A stretch of 64,000 bases of DNA, taken from NCBI RefSeq assembly GCF_022701255.1, contig NZ_CP031705.1, positions 4,216,001 to 4,280,000 on the forward strand, in the 5' to 3' direction. Within the stretch, counting starts at the first letter, position 1; every line of letters starts with the position of its first letter. Under the pieces are notes generated by a model. The model was not told the origin of the DNA, made no database searches, and worked only from the letters and a program-made list of their open reading frames with translations. Source of the stretch: Microcoleus vaginatus HSN003 (GTDB lineage: Bacteria; Cyanobacteriota; Cyanobacteriia; Cyanobacteriales; Microcoleaceae). The translations under genes were made by a program, and so were the position numbers. Shown piece by piece: positions 1 to 8,978 of the stretch.

Positions 1-265
1 TCTATCTCAGGAACCATCCACTTAATCAACCGTAACTTTTCGGATATATACAACTGCTTAACAAGACTAAAAACTGCCTTGAAAGTCATGTTTCTTATGT
101 TTAAATTTTTGATGAAGGTAATTTTAGCATTTTTGCTAAACGCAAGAGCGATCGCACTTTATACTGTTGCGACAGAGGAAAAAAGTGCGATTCCAGCAGA
201 AAGCTGCGCTAACGCACTTATTTTAATCGAAAGTGCGATCGACCGCTCCATCGCCTAAGACTTAC
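1..265. other. Left-edge non-coding stretch
   Basis: I see no credible gene here. The stretch holds several copies of the words AAGTGCGAT and GCGATCGC (HIP1-type octamers), the abundant palindromes of many cyanobacterial genomes. It lies downstream of the minus-strand glycosyltransferase that ends at 266, so it may carry that gene's 3' untranslated end, but I see no clear terminator hairpin with a T-run. Confidence 0.5.
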
Positions 266-2047
266 CTATGAGCTAGAACAATGATAAACTTGATATTCAT
301 ACCCATCCACCGCAGGCAAATCGCGCGATTCAACCTGACAGTTTTGTGCTTCTAGATTGACAGGTGCGCGAAAATTAACCAACCACAAATCAAGCGGGCG
401 TTCTAATTGACTGAGTGTTTTGTCAAGTGTCCCTGCCGCTATTCCCGGCGCATCTTTTTTCAGATTAGCTAAAAGAAACAGCGGAGAATCAAAGACTTTA
501 ACTTCTTCTTTCTTCCTAAAATCCGTTACATCCGCTACAAAATCCGTTGCCGAACTTCTTTCCCATTCCCACCCTATCCCCATCAACTCTCCTATTTCTA
601 CATGAGTCTTTTGAGTAGTGGCAATTAACACGGGAACTTTCGAGAATTCGCGGATAATCGGAATTAAAAGGTCTGGTTTGTAATATTTGCGATACCCGAG
701 ATTGGAATTTACTGTGACACCGCTAAAAAAACCCATTGCTAAAATTAGCACCACTGCTTTTTTGCCCGGAACTTCGATCGCCCGTAAATTAAACCATTGA
801 CTTTTTGCTGTAGGTGTGTTATAAATAACCGCCAAGGTTGCTCCTAAAAGCAATATCACCCCCGGAAAGTAGACGAAATTGTATCGAGCGCCGCGAGTGA
901 GGTCAATCCCTAGAATATATGCAAAGCTGAAAAATAGGAAAATTGCTCCTAGCACAAATCCGCCGAAAATAACAGTACCTAAACGACTATCTGGCGTTGT
1001 TAATGACTTTTTAAGAGCCCTAAACAGGATGGGAAGCACCAATATAAAAAATATTGTCATTGCGATCGCCGATGCAACTACTACTGCCAAATTTGGCGAT
1101 TCCACCGGCAGCAGAGACATCACAGTGATCCATCCAGCTAAAGCTTGAAAAATCGGACTAATCAAATTTAAAAATGTGCGATCGCCATTGACTATCCAAT
1201 TAGTTAGTTCACTGCCGTATTTATTTGACAAAAATACCGGCAACCAAACTAAACCGCCAGCTAAAGTACCGATCGCTACTGCGAAAAGTCGCCAGAGGAT
1301 TTGAAATTGCCAAATATTAGGCTGCTGGCTGTTGGAAATTGGCAACTTTCCATTAAACTCGTGCCAGATAACAGCAAGTAATGCTATTGCTTCCGCACAC
1401 AAAGTCAGTGCAAAAAAGTAGTGAACCGCAATTCCTAAACAGTTAACAACTACCCAAAGCAGCACCGCCCAAATAGGCAGGGGAGCGCGCTGTTGCAGCT
1501 TTTTTGCAGCTAAGGTGAGGCAAAAAAGAGAGGCAATAACTAATAAGATTCCTAAAGTGTAATGGCGAGCTTCTTGAGCGAGATAAATGCCGTAGGGAGA
1601 AACTGCCATCATCGCGGCTGCACATTGACCAACTAAACGCGAACTAAAAGCAAATTTCCCCAAAAAGTAGATAGCTGGAACTGAAATCACGCCCAATAAT
1701 GCAGGAAGAGCTCGCCCTATCCAAACTAAACTATCCTCAGAAGGCCCAAATAGTCGCATCCACCAATGAGCGAGCATAAAATACACGGGTGGATGGTTGC
1801 TTTCGAGCAGCAAATTGCGTAGCACGTCGGCGGTGTCAGCAGCGGGGCGCAATTGTAGGGGTTGTAATAATGTAGAAAGCTCGATCGCGCGATCGATCGG
1901 CACCCCGCGAAAACTGTTGCCCAAACTAAACACTAGAGTGGAAAACTCATCCGTCCACAGCGGTTTCGAGTCCAAATTGGCAAAGCGCAAAATAAAGGCG
2001 ATCGCCGTCCACAGAAATAGCAACAACAGTTGTTTGTTCTTAATCAT
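266..2047 (-). CDS. GT39/ArnT-like membrane glycosyltransferase
   Basis: A polytopic membrane protein of 593 residues that probably moves a sugar from a polyprenyl-phosphate donor onto an envelope acceptor. It matches the dolichyl-phosphate-mannose mannosyltransferase (PMT_2/GT39) pattern: an N-terminal membrane helix, then an acidic WTDEF motif near residues 31-35 in the first outer loop, an NHPPVYF motif near 84-90, a QEARHYTL motif, and about ten further hydrophobic segments. The C-terminal third is soluble. Residues about 495-515 (SSATDFVADVTDF and flanks) are encoded by a dispersed repeat also present in the SNF2 helicase gene at 54.8 kb. It lies 112 nt downstream of a GT2-GtrA gene on the same strand, which likely makes or flips the lipid-linked sugar. 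The family call is firm; the substrate is unknown. Confidence 0.8.
   Translation of the reverse strand: MIKNKQLLLLFLWTAIAFILRFANLDSKPLWTDEFSTLVFSLGNSFRGVPIDRAIELSTLLQPLQLRPAADTADVLRNLLLESNHPPVYFMLAHWWMRLFGPSEDSLVWIGRALPALLGVISVPAIYFLGKFAFSSRLVGQCAAAMMAVSPYGIYLAQEARHYTLGILLVIASLFCLTLAAKKLQQRAPLPIWAVLLWVVVNCLGIAVHYFFALTLCAEAIALLAVIWHEFNGKLPISNSQQPNIWQFQILWRLFAVAIGTLAGGLVWLPVFLSNKYGSELTNWIVNGDRTFLNLISPIFQALAGWITVMSLLPVESPNLAVVVASAIAMTIFFILVLPILFRALKKSLTTPDSRLGTVIFGGFVLGAIFLFFSFAYILGIDLTRGARYNFVYFPGVILLLGATLAVIYNTPTAKSQWFNLRAIEVPGKKAVVLILAMGFFSGVTVNSNLGYRKYYKPDLLIPIIREFSKVPVLIATTQKTHVEIGELMGIGWEWERSSATDFVADVTDFRKKEEVKVFDSPLFLLANLKKDAPGIAAGTLDKTLSQLERPLDLWLVNFRAPVNLEAQNCQVESRDLPAVDGYEYQVYHCSSS
501..562 (-). 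repeat. Dispersed ATCCGTTAC repeat, copy A (inside a CDS)
   Basis: On the minus strand this reads as a block of GTTCGGCAACGGATTTTGT followed by GTAACGGAT-type 9-mers and GGAAGAAAGAAGAAG. The same block occurs at 21790-21880 (intergenic) and 54757-54870 (inside the SNF2 helicase gene). Here it lies in frame in the glycosyltransferase gene and encodes an Ala-Thr-Asp-Val-rich segment. Confidence 0.7.
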
Positions 2048-2066
2048 TAATTCAGTCAGCAGTCCG

Positions 2067-2147
2067 TTGTCAGTTGTCAGTTGTCAGTAGTCAGTTGTCA
2101 TCACTCAACGCCGTCAACAGTCAACAGTCAACAGTCAACAGTCAACA
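2067..2147. repeat. Heptamer STRR arrays (CAGTTGT)n and (GTCAACA)5
   Basis: Two adjacent short tandem arrays lie between the two glycosyltransferase genes. The left one has about five copies of CAGTTGT with one mismatch; the right one has exactly five perfect copies of GTCAACA at 2113-2147. An identical five-copy GTCAACA array occurs at 13089-13123, and a related CAGTTGA array at 45576-45602. These are typical cyanobacterial STRR sequences. Confidence 0.9.
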
Positions 2148-2159
2148 ATTCTCCATTAC

Positions 2160-3373
2160 CTACTTCACGTCCGTCACCCGCCAACTCAGCTTCATATTGA
2201 TCCAGAAATTCCACAGAGTCACAGTCGCGATCGCAATTAAATTAGCCAAATATTCATTCATCCCAAAAACATTAAACAGCACATTAACCAGTAGCACATT
2301 CAAAATCAAACCCATCAAGCAAATGGTATTAAATTTCAACAGCCGTTTCAATCGCTGGCGCTTTCCTGGCTGCCGCTTAGAAATATCCCCAAAAGTCCAC
2401 AAATCATTCCACAAAAAGTTACTGATAATTGCAAATTCAGCAGCAATGATCAGACTGCGAGTCAGCTCCCAACTGAGGATATGCCGCAGCACGTACAAAA
2501 GCCCCATATTCACAAACACGCCGCTGAAACCCACAATGCCAAACCGCAGAAACTTGCCCATCGGCCAGCGGGCAAACCGCAACCGAAGCAAATGTCGCAA
2601 ATACTCAATATACTGTTTCCAGGTAACTTTGCTCTCGCCTTCTTGCCGCTCCTGAAACACGTAACCAACTTCTCCAATCCAGCGGATATCCCCCTGCCGA
2701 GCACTTCAATCAATATTTTGTAACCAGCAGGATTCATGGTTTTGCCGGCTATGCAACTGCGACGCACCATAAAATAGCCACTCATCGGATCGGACACTCG
2801 GCCCACCACTCCCGGCAGGATCACCAACCCCAAGGTTTGAGCGCCCCGCGATAAAAATCGCCTGACTACGCTCCAGTCGCTCACCCCACCCTCGGCAACG
2901 TGACGACTCGCAGCAGCTAAATCTGCTCCCCGCTGAATCTCTGCTAAAAGCTGCAATAGCGTCTCCGGGGGATGCTGCAAGTCGGCATCGATGACGCCCA
3001 AAACCTCACCCCGAGCGACCTGCCACCCGCGAATCACCGCTGTGGAAAGTCCCCGCTCCTCTTCCCGGCGCATCACCTGCAATTGCGGATATTCCGGTGT
3101 CAGGGAAAGGGCGACTTCCCAGGTGCGATCGGGGCTGTCGTCATCGACTACAATTAATTCGTAGTTGCCGGGAAGGATACCATCGAGCAAGTGGCTCAAT
3201 TTTTCCACAATACTCTGGATATTCCTGCACTCGTTGTAGGTGGGAATTACCAGGGAAAAATAAATTGGCGGTGTGCCTGCGTGTACAAAAGTTGAACCGA
3301 AAGTCTGTATAGCAGGAATTTGCAAAGGCCCCGACGGCACTGGCAAGACCTGATTTGGTTGGTAGCTGCCCAT
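2160..3373 (-). pseudogene. GT2 (DPM1-like)-GtrA glycosyltransferase, frameshifted
   Basis: Two minus-strand reading frames together make one protein. The upstream frame (to about 2695) is a family-2 glycosyltransferase of the polyprenyl-phosphate type, with a FSLVIPTYNE start of the Rossmann fold, a VVDDDSPDRT nucleotide-binding motif and a DADLQHPPE metal motif. After EVLGRG it loses sense. The other frame continues as DIRWIGEVGYVFQERQEGES and then a GtrA membrane domain (FGIVGFSGVFVNMGLLYVL) to 2160. The break sits on a run of five C at 2690-2694; a sixth C restores one frame of about 405 residues. The enzyme would charge a lipid carrier with sugar for the adjacent GT39-like transferase. 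It may be a sequencing artefact or a recent mutation. Confidence 0.8.
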
Positions 3374-3513
3374 AATTTTAGTGTTCAGAAAGTCAAGGAT
3401 AGTTTGGTAGCACTTGAGATTGTAAAATATCGTTCCTCCATAATGGATTAGTTAAAATATAAAAGCGCCTTAATTCTAGTCAGTAATTCTGTAATTGAGT
3501 TAAAAAGAAAACT

Positions 3514-4659
3514 GTGGATGCAATTCTCGATCGAGCTTTACAAGGTTATAACATCTCTTCCGCAGAGGCCTTGGTACTTTTGCAGCAAAGAGATCCAGAT
3601 GCGCGAGCTTCTATTCAAACAACCGCTGACTTGCTCCGCCGCCGACAATCAGGGGATACTGTCACCTACGTTATCAATCGAAATATTAATTTTACTAACA
3701 TTTGTGAGCAGCATTGCAGTTTTTGTGCATTCCGCCGCGACGAGGGAGATGAGGGCGCTTTTTGGTTAGACGCAGCTCAAATTCAGGAAAAGGCAACTGA
3801 TGCAGTGCAGCGGGGTGCGACGGAAATTTGTATGCAGGGCGGCTTAAATCTTCAAGCTAAGCTGAACGGCGCATTTTTACCTTATTATCTGCAATTGGTG
3901 AAAACTATTAAGGATAAGTTTCCTCAGTTGCACTTGCACGCTTTTTCGCCGCAAGAAATAGAATTTATTGCCAGAGAAGATAATCTCAGTTTCAGCTATG
4001 TAATTTCGGCTTTGCAGGATGCGGGAGTCGGTTCGATGCCGGGAACCGCGGCGGAAGTTCTCGACGATTCTGTGCGACGGGTGATTTGCCCGGAAAAACT
4101 AAATTCGGCAACTTGGCTGGAAATTGTGGGAACTGCTCACCGTCTGGGTTTGCCGACAACGAGTACGATGCTTTGCGGGCATATTGAGACGGCCCAACAG
4201 CAGGTTTTGCATTTAGAAAAAGTGCGATCGCTCCAACAAACTGCGATCGACCAAGACTATCGGGCTCGCATCACAGAATTTATTTTATTGCCATTTGTCG
4301 GACAGCAAGCACCGGCTCCTTTGCGGAGTCGAGTCGGCCGGGACCAACCAATTTTAGCAGATACATTGTTACTCACCGCAGTATCGAGAATCTTCTTAGG
4401 AAATTTGATTTCCAATCACCAGCCTAGTTGGGTAAAATTAGGTTTAGATGGAGCTACAGAAGCGCTGAAATGGGGCTGCAACGACATCGGCGGCACATTG
4501 ATGGAAGAGCACATTACAACGATGGCCGGTGCGGTTGGCGGCAGTTGTCAATCTGTCGAAGATTTGCAAAATGCGATTCGTTCTTTGGGGCGGGATTATC
4601 AGCAAAGAGATACAATTTATCGACCTTTAGGGGTTGACAATTTGGCAGGAATTGTGTAA
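3514..4659 (+). CDS. cofH: FO synthase subunit 2, radical SAM CofH
   Basis: 5-amino-6-(D-ribitylamino)uracil-tyrosine transferase. With CofG it builds 7,8-didemethyl-8-hydroxy-5-deazariboflavin (FO), which in cyanobacteria is mainly known as the antenna chromophore of DNA photolyase. The 381-residue length is normal for CofH. The radical-SAM iron-sulfur motif is CEQHCSFC (Cys64, Cys68, Cys71), followed by the family's EICMQGG and HAFSPQE motifs. It starts with GTG at 3514; no better ATG fits the conserved N-terminus. No cofG lies in this window, so the partner is elsewhere or the pathway is completed by another protein. It stands alone between minus-strand neighbours. Confidence 0.93.
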   Translation: MDAILDRALQGYNISSAEALVLLQQRDPDARASIQTTADLLRRRQSGDTVTYVINRNINFTNICEQHCSFCAFRRDEGDEGAFWLDAAQIQEKATDAVQRGATEICMQGGLNLQAKLNGAFLPYYLQLVKTIKDKFPQLHLHAFSPQEIEFIAREDNLSFSYVISALQDAGVGSMPGTAAEVLDDSVRRVICPEKLNSATWLEIVGTAHRLGLPTTSTMLCGHIETAQQQVLHLEKVRSLQQTAIDQDYRARITEFILLPFVGQQAPAPLRSRVGRDQPILADTLLLTAVSRIFLGNLISNHQPSWVKLGLDGATEALKWGCNDIGGTLMEEHITTMAGAVGGSCQSVEDLQNAIRSLGRDYQQRDTIYRPLGVDNLAGIV

Positions 4660-4703
4660 ATTTTCGGAGGCAGAGTGCGAAGTGCGTAACGTATCCTACG
4701 AGT

Positions 4704-5345
4704 TCAGCCGATCGCACTTTCAAATTCTTCTAGCGCTTGACAACTTCCCACCTGTAAAGCACGTTCTACCGCAGTGGGGATAAGTTGTGTGATCGCGATT
4801 TCTGGAAAATTCGGACTACTATCGGATTCTACATACTCTCCATCTTGCAGCAAATAAATGCGAAGTCGGCCGCTGTCGTAAACCCATACTTCTGGAACTC
4901 CAGTAATTTTATAGGCATCGATCTTAGTTTTAGAAGTAACATCCGTCTCAATTGCCAAATCGGGCGGCGGATCGTCCGGTAAAAGTCGGCGGCGATTAAT
5001 CATCCGCTGATAATTTAAAATATAAAAGCAAGCATCAGGTTCAACTCCTGCTGCACCTTCCCGTTTGAAAGTAGTAGAACCAAAGGGTTCATATCTTCTG
5101 CCCGCTGACTTGAGTAAAATTTTTACAATATCGGAAATTAAATCTTTCGGCCTTTCGTGTTCGGGTAAGGGAACCATGATTTCTAAGGTACTGTTGCTGT
5201 AGGCAATTCTGGTTCTTCGCTTTTCTCCTAATTCCTGCAAAATCGACTCGAATTCCAGCCAACTTATATTGGGAATAGTTACGACACTACCGGGAGAAAG
5301 CGTTATTTGGCTAACGGGTTTTAGGACGGGGGTGATAACAATCAT
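4704..5345 (-). CDS. Uma2 family (DUF820) putative endonuclease
   Basis: A 213-residue protein of the Uma2/DUF820 family, which is greatly expanded in cyanobacteria and has a PD-(D/E)XK restriction-endonuclease-like fold. The core shows GVEPDACFYI (the PD element) and PDLAIETDVTSKTKIDAY, where the usual family signature is PDLxxEVxSPS. The acidic residues of the fold are present, but the second strand reads ETD rather than EV-S, so activity is uncertain. The real role of the family is not established; nuclease function is inferred from the fold. It is a single gene with no obvious partner. Confidence 0.85.
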   Translation of the reverse strand: MIVITPVLKPVSQITLSPGSVVTIPNISWLEFESILQELGEKRRTRIAYSNSTLEIMVPLPEHERPKDLISDIVKILLKSAGRRYEPFGSTTFKREGAAGVEPDACFYILNYQRMINRRRLLPDDPPPDLAIETDVTSKTKIDAYKITGVPEVWVYDSGRLRIYLLQDGEYVESDSSPNFPEIAITQLIPTAVERALQVGSCQALEEFESAIG

Positions 5346-5511
5346 AAGCTGAATAGGGAGCTAGTTGTTAAGTTTGTGCCAAGGGCAGGCAGGATGCCTA
5401 CCCCACAAGAGTTTTTGGATATATCTGTTGAGTTTAGCACGGGCAACGAGAAGAGATTCGCGATCGCACTTTTGACTCAATTCGAGAAAGGTTGATCGCA
5501 CATTTAAAACT

Positions 5512-5775
5512 TCATTCCAACCGGATTAACTTAACTAACAGACTCATGATTTCTCCCTGTTCGGGTGTAATAATGATGCGATTGTCGGGAATGGCGATCG
5601 GATGAGTCCAACGAACAGCTTCCTCGTAGCGCAATGCGTGCAGTTGGTGGATAGTTCGCCGTACCCCCAGCGGCGAACCGATGATGACGTGACGGACTGC
5701 TTCGCGTTCGCCCTCAAAGGTTTGGTTGGTTAAAACTTGGGGCGATGTTTGGTTCGATGATGAGTCTTGCAACAT
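5512..5775 (-). CDS. Small conserved cyanobacterial hypothetical protein
   Basis: An 87-residue protein without recognised domain. It has a polar N-terminus and a central RHVIIGSPLGVRRTIHQLHALRYEEAVRW segment (the first part, HVIIGSPLGVRRTIHQLH, looks conserved in other cyanobacterial small proteins from general memory), ending with a hydrophobic EIMSLLVKLIRLE tail. Residues 30-87 look folded rather than random, and the codon use resembles that of neighbouring genes, which supports a real gene. Function unknown. Confidence 0.6.
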   Translation of the reverse strand: MLQDSSSNQTSPQVLTNQTFEGEREAVRHVIIGSPLGVRRTIHQLHALRYEEAVRWTHPIAIPDNRIIITPEQGEIMSLLVKLIRLE

Positions 5776-5990
5776 AGCTTAGACTAATAATTTTGGATAG
5801 GTTTGATGCTTTGTAACGGTAAAACCGCGTACAATAACAAGTTGAAGAAAAGACAGCAATTCCCCTACAGCACAAGTGGCTTAGCTGGTGCTGTCTAATC
5901 TCTATTGCTATAAGCGTAAATCAAATAACGGTATACGTCAACGTATTTAATAAAATCGTGCATTATTTAACATAAAGTAACAAATAGCCT

Positions 5991-6233
5991 ATGGAAATCT
6001 CAGAAAGAGCCGAGCGATCGCCCCTAATGCGACTGAGAGTTCAGCGGTTTATGACTCAAAAGCAGCTAGCAGAATCACTTGGAGTTACAGAAGCGACGGT
6101 AAGGAACTGGGAATCGGGGCGATCTGTACCGAAGCTAACGCCTGTTCAATACAAGAAGTTGTTAGAGATTCTGCAAATTACTTCCGATGAATTACCAGAC
6201 CAATTTGGTTTTCCCAGCGAGGGCGCTCAATAG
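5991..6233 (+). CDS. XRE-family HTH transcriptional regulator
   Basis: An 80-residue single-domain DNA-binding protein. The helix-turn-helix is plain: MTQKQLAESLGVTEATVRNW (residues about 21-40) followed by ESGRSVPKLTPVQYKKLLEIL, the classical HTH_3 (Cro/C1) layout. There is no sensing domain, so it probably works as a dimer with another protein or as a local repressor. It stands alone, with over 200 nt on each side. The convergent downstream neighbour is the AAA ATPase operon. Whether it controls that operon cannot be told from sequence. Confidence 0.85.
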   Translation: MEISERAERSPLMRLRVQRFMTQKQLAESLGVTEATVRNWESGRSVPKLTPVQYKKLLEILQITSDELPDQFGFPSEGAQ

Positions 6234-6304
6234 AATTAATATCATTTTTGTTATTGCCCTTCTTCGTGTCAACTTAACCAGAAATATCGCTTAACCCGAA
6301 ATAC

Positions 6305-6425
6305 CGCCAGGGGTTTAAACCCACGGGGCTTTTAGCTAAAGTCCTCTAAAAGAGGACTAATAAATTATTCCGTCCTTTTTCAGAGGACTTCAGCTTTGAG
6401 GCAGGGGTTTAAACCCCTGCCGGAC
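6305..6425. repeat. Palindrome-rich intergenic repeat
   Basis: Between the XRE gene and the ATPase operon lies a block of nested palindromes: GCAGGGGTTTAAACCCCTGC, a perfect 20-bp palindrome at 6401-6420; a partial partner, CCAGGGGTTTAAACCC, at 6307-6322; and AGTCCTCT/AGAGGACT at 6340-6358, with a further AGAGGACTTCAGCT copy near 6381. It resembles the small palindromic repeats scattered in cyanobacterial intergenic DNA. It would fold in RNA and may end transcription of the two convergent units. Confidence 0.6.
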
Positions 6426-6470
6426 TGCGGGTGTAACCTCCTATAAACCTGGAATACGCTGTATAACTTA

Positions 6471-8978
6471 TTACCGACTTTGAATCTCTACAAACTTCTG
6501 AAAGAGCGGTACTTGAAAACGATAACCTTCTTCAGTCACCTCCAGCACTTCTTTCTCCACAAGTCTCGGCCATGAACGACTTTCTGCAACCGCTAAAACT
6601 GGTTCATTGATTAATTTATGCAAAAACTCTCGTTCTGGTTCCGTTAATTCTTGATAGCGTTCTCGAAATGCAGCCCCCCCTTGTTCCAAACTTTTGAGAA
6701 TCGCAGCCTGCACGTCCCCTTGTGCTAATTGCCTTTGTTTTTCCTGATTTAACCTGGTCTTTTCTCTGTTTATTGCATTCAGGCGATCGACAAGTACGCG
6801 ACACATCAGTTGTACATAATAAGGTTGACACCGCGTTAAGTAAATAATTTCATCAATCGCGGCTTCTGTATAAATGTCGGGAAAATTATCAATAGGATGC
6901 TGAATTAAATCCCGCGCCTCTGATTCCTGCAAATACGTCATCCGTAAAGATTGTGTATTAATCAAATAATCGTTCCAATAAGGATTGAGTTCGTCCAAAG
7001 TATGGGAACCGCTGAATAGCAAAATCCAATTAGCGCGGTTCTGCAAAATGTAGCGCAAAAAGTTCAGGGGCGATCGACTTCCCGTCTCTTTGACTACTTC
7101 TTCCAACCGCTCAAACTCATCCAGACACAACAAAAATCGCTTGGCGGGCGCAAATTTTTCAATTTGCACAAACCATTTTTGGAGAGCGATAAACGGATCA
7201 ATCTTTAGCGATTCTCTGTCAATGGCGGGTAATTGCAAATTGCGATTGCGCCGCGCCGCTTCCACAATTTCATCAGCGATAAACTCGGCTAAACCCCTCA
7301 AGGTTGTTGCCGCCGCTGCACCCTGAAAGTCGATCGACAACGGCACTAATTCTGAGCCAACTTTTTGAGGTAAAAACTTGAGGGCGGAGGTTTTTCCGGT
7401 GCGACGGCCTCCATACAGCAACAATACAGGTGGTTGAGAAGAACGAGCCAAAGACTCGATTTCTCGAAATACGTCCAAACGCCCTTTGAAGCGACTGCTA
7501 GAACTTTCTGGGTTGAGGGCTGGCCCAGCGACATAAACTTGCGGGATTTCTGCTGAATCTAAAGCTGCTTCCTCTAGAGTTTGTCGGGATGTTTCTAAGA
7601 TACTCAGCCACCGCTGCACAATGCTGCCAAAGCTAGTTGCTAAAGCTGCATTTTTGCCTAAAACCAGACTTTTTTGCAAACCATTGAGTTTAGTCAAAGG
7701 TGTTGCCAGCATTTCGGATTGAAGGTAGGCAGAACTAGCATTTTTGGCAGCGCAAACATCTTGGCTGATTTCCAAAAATTCAGGTAGTACGGAACCGAGT
7801 TCGGCTGGCGGTGGTGAGGGTATCCAGGCAAGTTGTTTGGTAATGCCAACAATATCTTCAGAGTTCTGACAGCGGTTGAGGGAATCAATGGCAATTCCCA
7901 CCATTGCCTTTAATGCTACTTTCTGTTGGTTAGTTGAGTTAATGAGATAATTGATGGTTTGTTGGGCTGCGACAGGGTTTTGCTGATAAGCTTTGACGAT
8001 AAACGAATCTATCAAAGGCATCGGTAAGTGAATGAGTTGGTCGAAGTACGGTGGCAGACACCGCAGCCATTTTGCCTCGTCTCCCTCCGGCACCAAACGC
8101 AACAAGAAAAACATCCACAGTAATTCTGGAATCCAGAAATAAACTCGCAAAACGCCGAGAATCGAAATTACACCGAAGACTACACCGACAGTCATAAGAG
8201 CCGTAACAGATCCCAAATTCAAGAAACTCAACGTCATGCCGAATGGCGTAAAGGATGCCCCAACGAGCGCTCGCAACCCTGCATCCAATGGCACACGCCA
8301 CCCCACACCCAAGGTCGTACCCCAGGTCACACCCCAGATAGCAGCCACACCGAACGCTACACCAGAAGATGTCACACCCGCTACGTCAGATGTCACACCA
8401 GACGCCACACCTAACGCCACACCGAACGCCACATCGAAGACCGTACCGAACGCTGCACTAGGTCCTATACCAAAACCTATACCGCATATCAAACCCAACA
8501 GCACAGAAACAAATGAAGGTTGTAAAATCAATCTCTGTATTTCAGGTATGAATAGCTGCTCGGTAATTATCGCAAGGGTAAAACTAAACGACATCGACAT
8601 AACCATTAGCATCAATCCGATTTGCAAACTACTATTAGTACCCCGTACTATCCGGTTTGCCAATAACCATCCCATCAAAATAAGACTGCTTCTCAACCAA
8701 TTAAATGGCTCGACTGCCAGCGAATAAATAATTCCAACTAGCACTACAGCTATTAAAGGGACGACTACCATCAAAAACCAGACTTGTCCCGCATACCGCC
8801 GCAATTTAGGATTAACCCTGAACTTCTCCCGCATCGTAAAAGGATTAGTATCAGATACCAAATCCGGATGAATTTCCCGCAGCCACTCCGCCAAAGTAAA
8901 AGGTTTAAAGTAAATCCAGTAGAGAAGGCGAGCACATTCAGCTAGATAATTCCAATTCATATTTAGCCTAACCATCAC
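6471..8978 (-). CDS. Membrane-anchored AAA/STAND-like ATPase with Gly-Val-Ala repeats
   Basis: An 835-residue protein with an N-terminal membrane part and a C-terminal P-loop ATPase. After a soluble stretch of about 60 residues come several hydrophobic helices (about 65-290). Part of these (about 170-240) is built of short GVAFGVALGVASGV-like repeats. The ATPase has Walker A LLYGGRRTGKTS near residue 521 and Walker B FLLCLDEFER near 613, and then the helical tail of ORC/Cdc6-like AAA proteins (ATPase_2/AAA_16 type). It overlaps the upstream ATPase gene by 11 nt if ATG 8978 is used; an internal ATG at 8960 (MNWNY) would leave a 7-nt gap. The pair is probably co-translated. The biological role is unknown. 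Confidence 0.75.
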   Translation of the reverse strand: MMVRLNMNWNYLAECARLLYWIYFKPFTLAEWLREIHPDLVSDTNPFTMREKFRVNPKLRRYAGQVWFLMVVVPLIAVVLVGIIYSLAVEPFNWLRSSLILMGWLLANRIVRGTNSSLQIGLMLMVMSMSFSFTLAIITEQLFIPEIQRLILQPSFVSVLLGLICGIGFGIGPSAAFGTVFDVAFGVALGVASGVTSDVAGVTSSGVAFGVAAIWGVTWGTTLGVGWRVPLDAGLRALVGASFTPFGMTLSFLNLGSVTALMTVGVVFGVISILGVLRVYFWIPELLWMFFLLRLVPEGDEAKWLRCLPPYFDQLIHLPMPLIDSFIVKAYQQNPVAAQQTINYLINSTNQQKVALKAMVGIAIDSLNRCQNSEDIVGITKQLAWIPSPPPAELGSVLPEFLEISQDVCAAKNASSAYLQSEMLATPLTKLNGLQKSLVLGKNAALATSFGSIVQRWLSILETSRQTLEEAALDSAEIPQVYVAGPALNPESSSSRFKGRLDVFREIESLARSSQPPVLLLYGGRRTGKTSALKFLPQKVGSELVPLSIDFQGAAAATTLRGLAEFIADEIVEAARRNRNLQLPAIDRESLKIDPFIALQKWFVQIEKFAPAKRFLLCLDEFERLEEVVKETGSRSPLNFLRYILQNRANWILLFSGSHTLDELNPYWNDYLINTQSLRMTYLQESEARDLIQHPIDNFPDIYTEAAIDEIIYLTRCQPYYVQLMCRVLVDRLNAINREKTRLNQEKQRQLAQGDVQAAILKSLEQGGAAFRERYQELTEPEREFLHKLINEPVLAVAESRSWPRLVEKEVLEVTEEGYRFQVPLFQKFVEIQSR

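Noticed and set aside
2113..2147. GTCAACA repeats considered as a CRISPR or phage attachment site.
   Set aside because: The units are pure heptamers without spacers and recur elsewhere in the window as ordinary STRR arrays.
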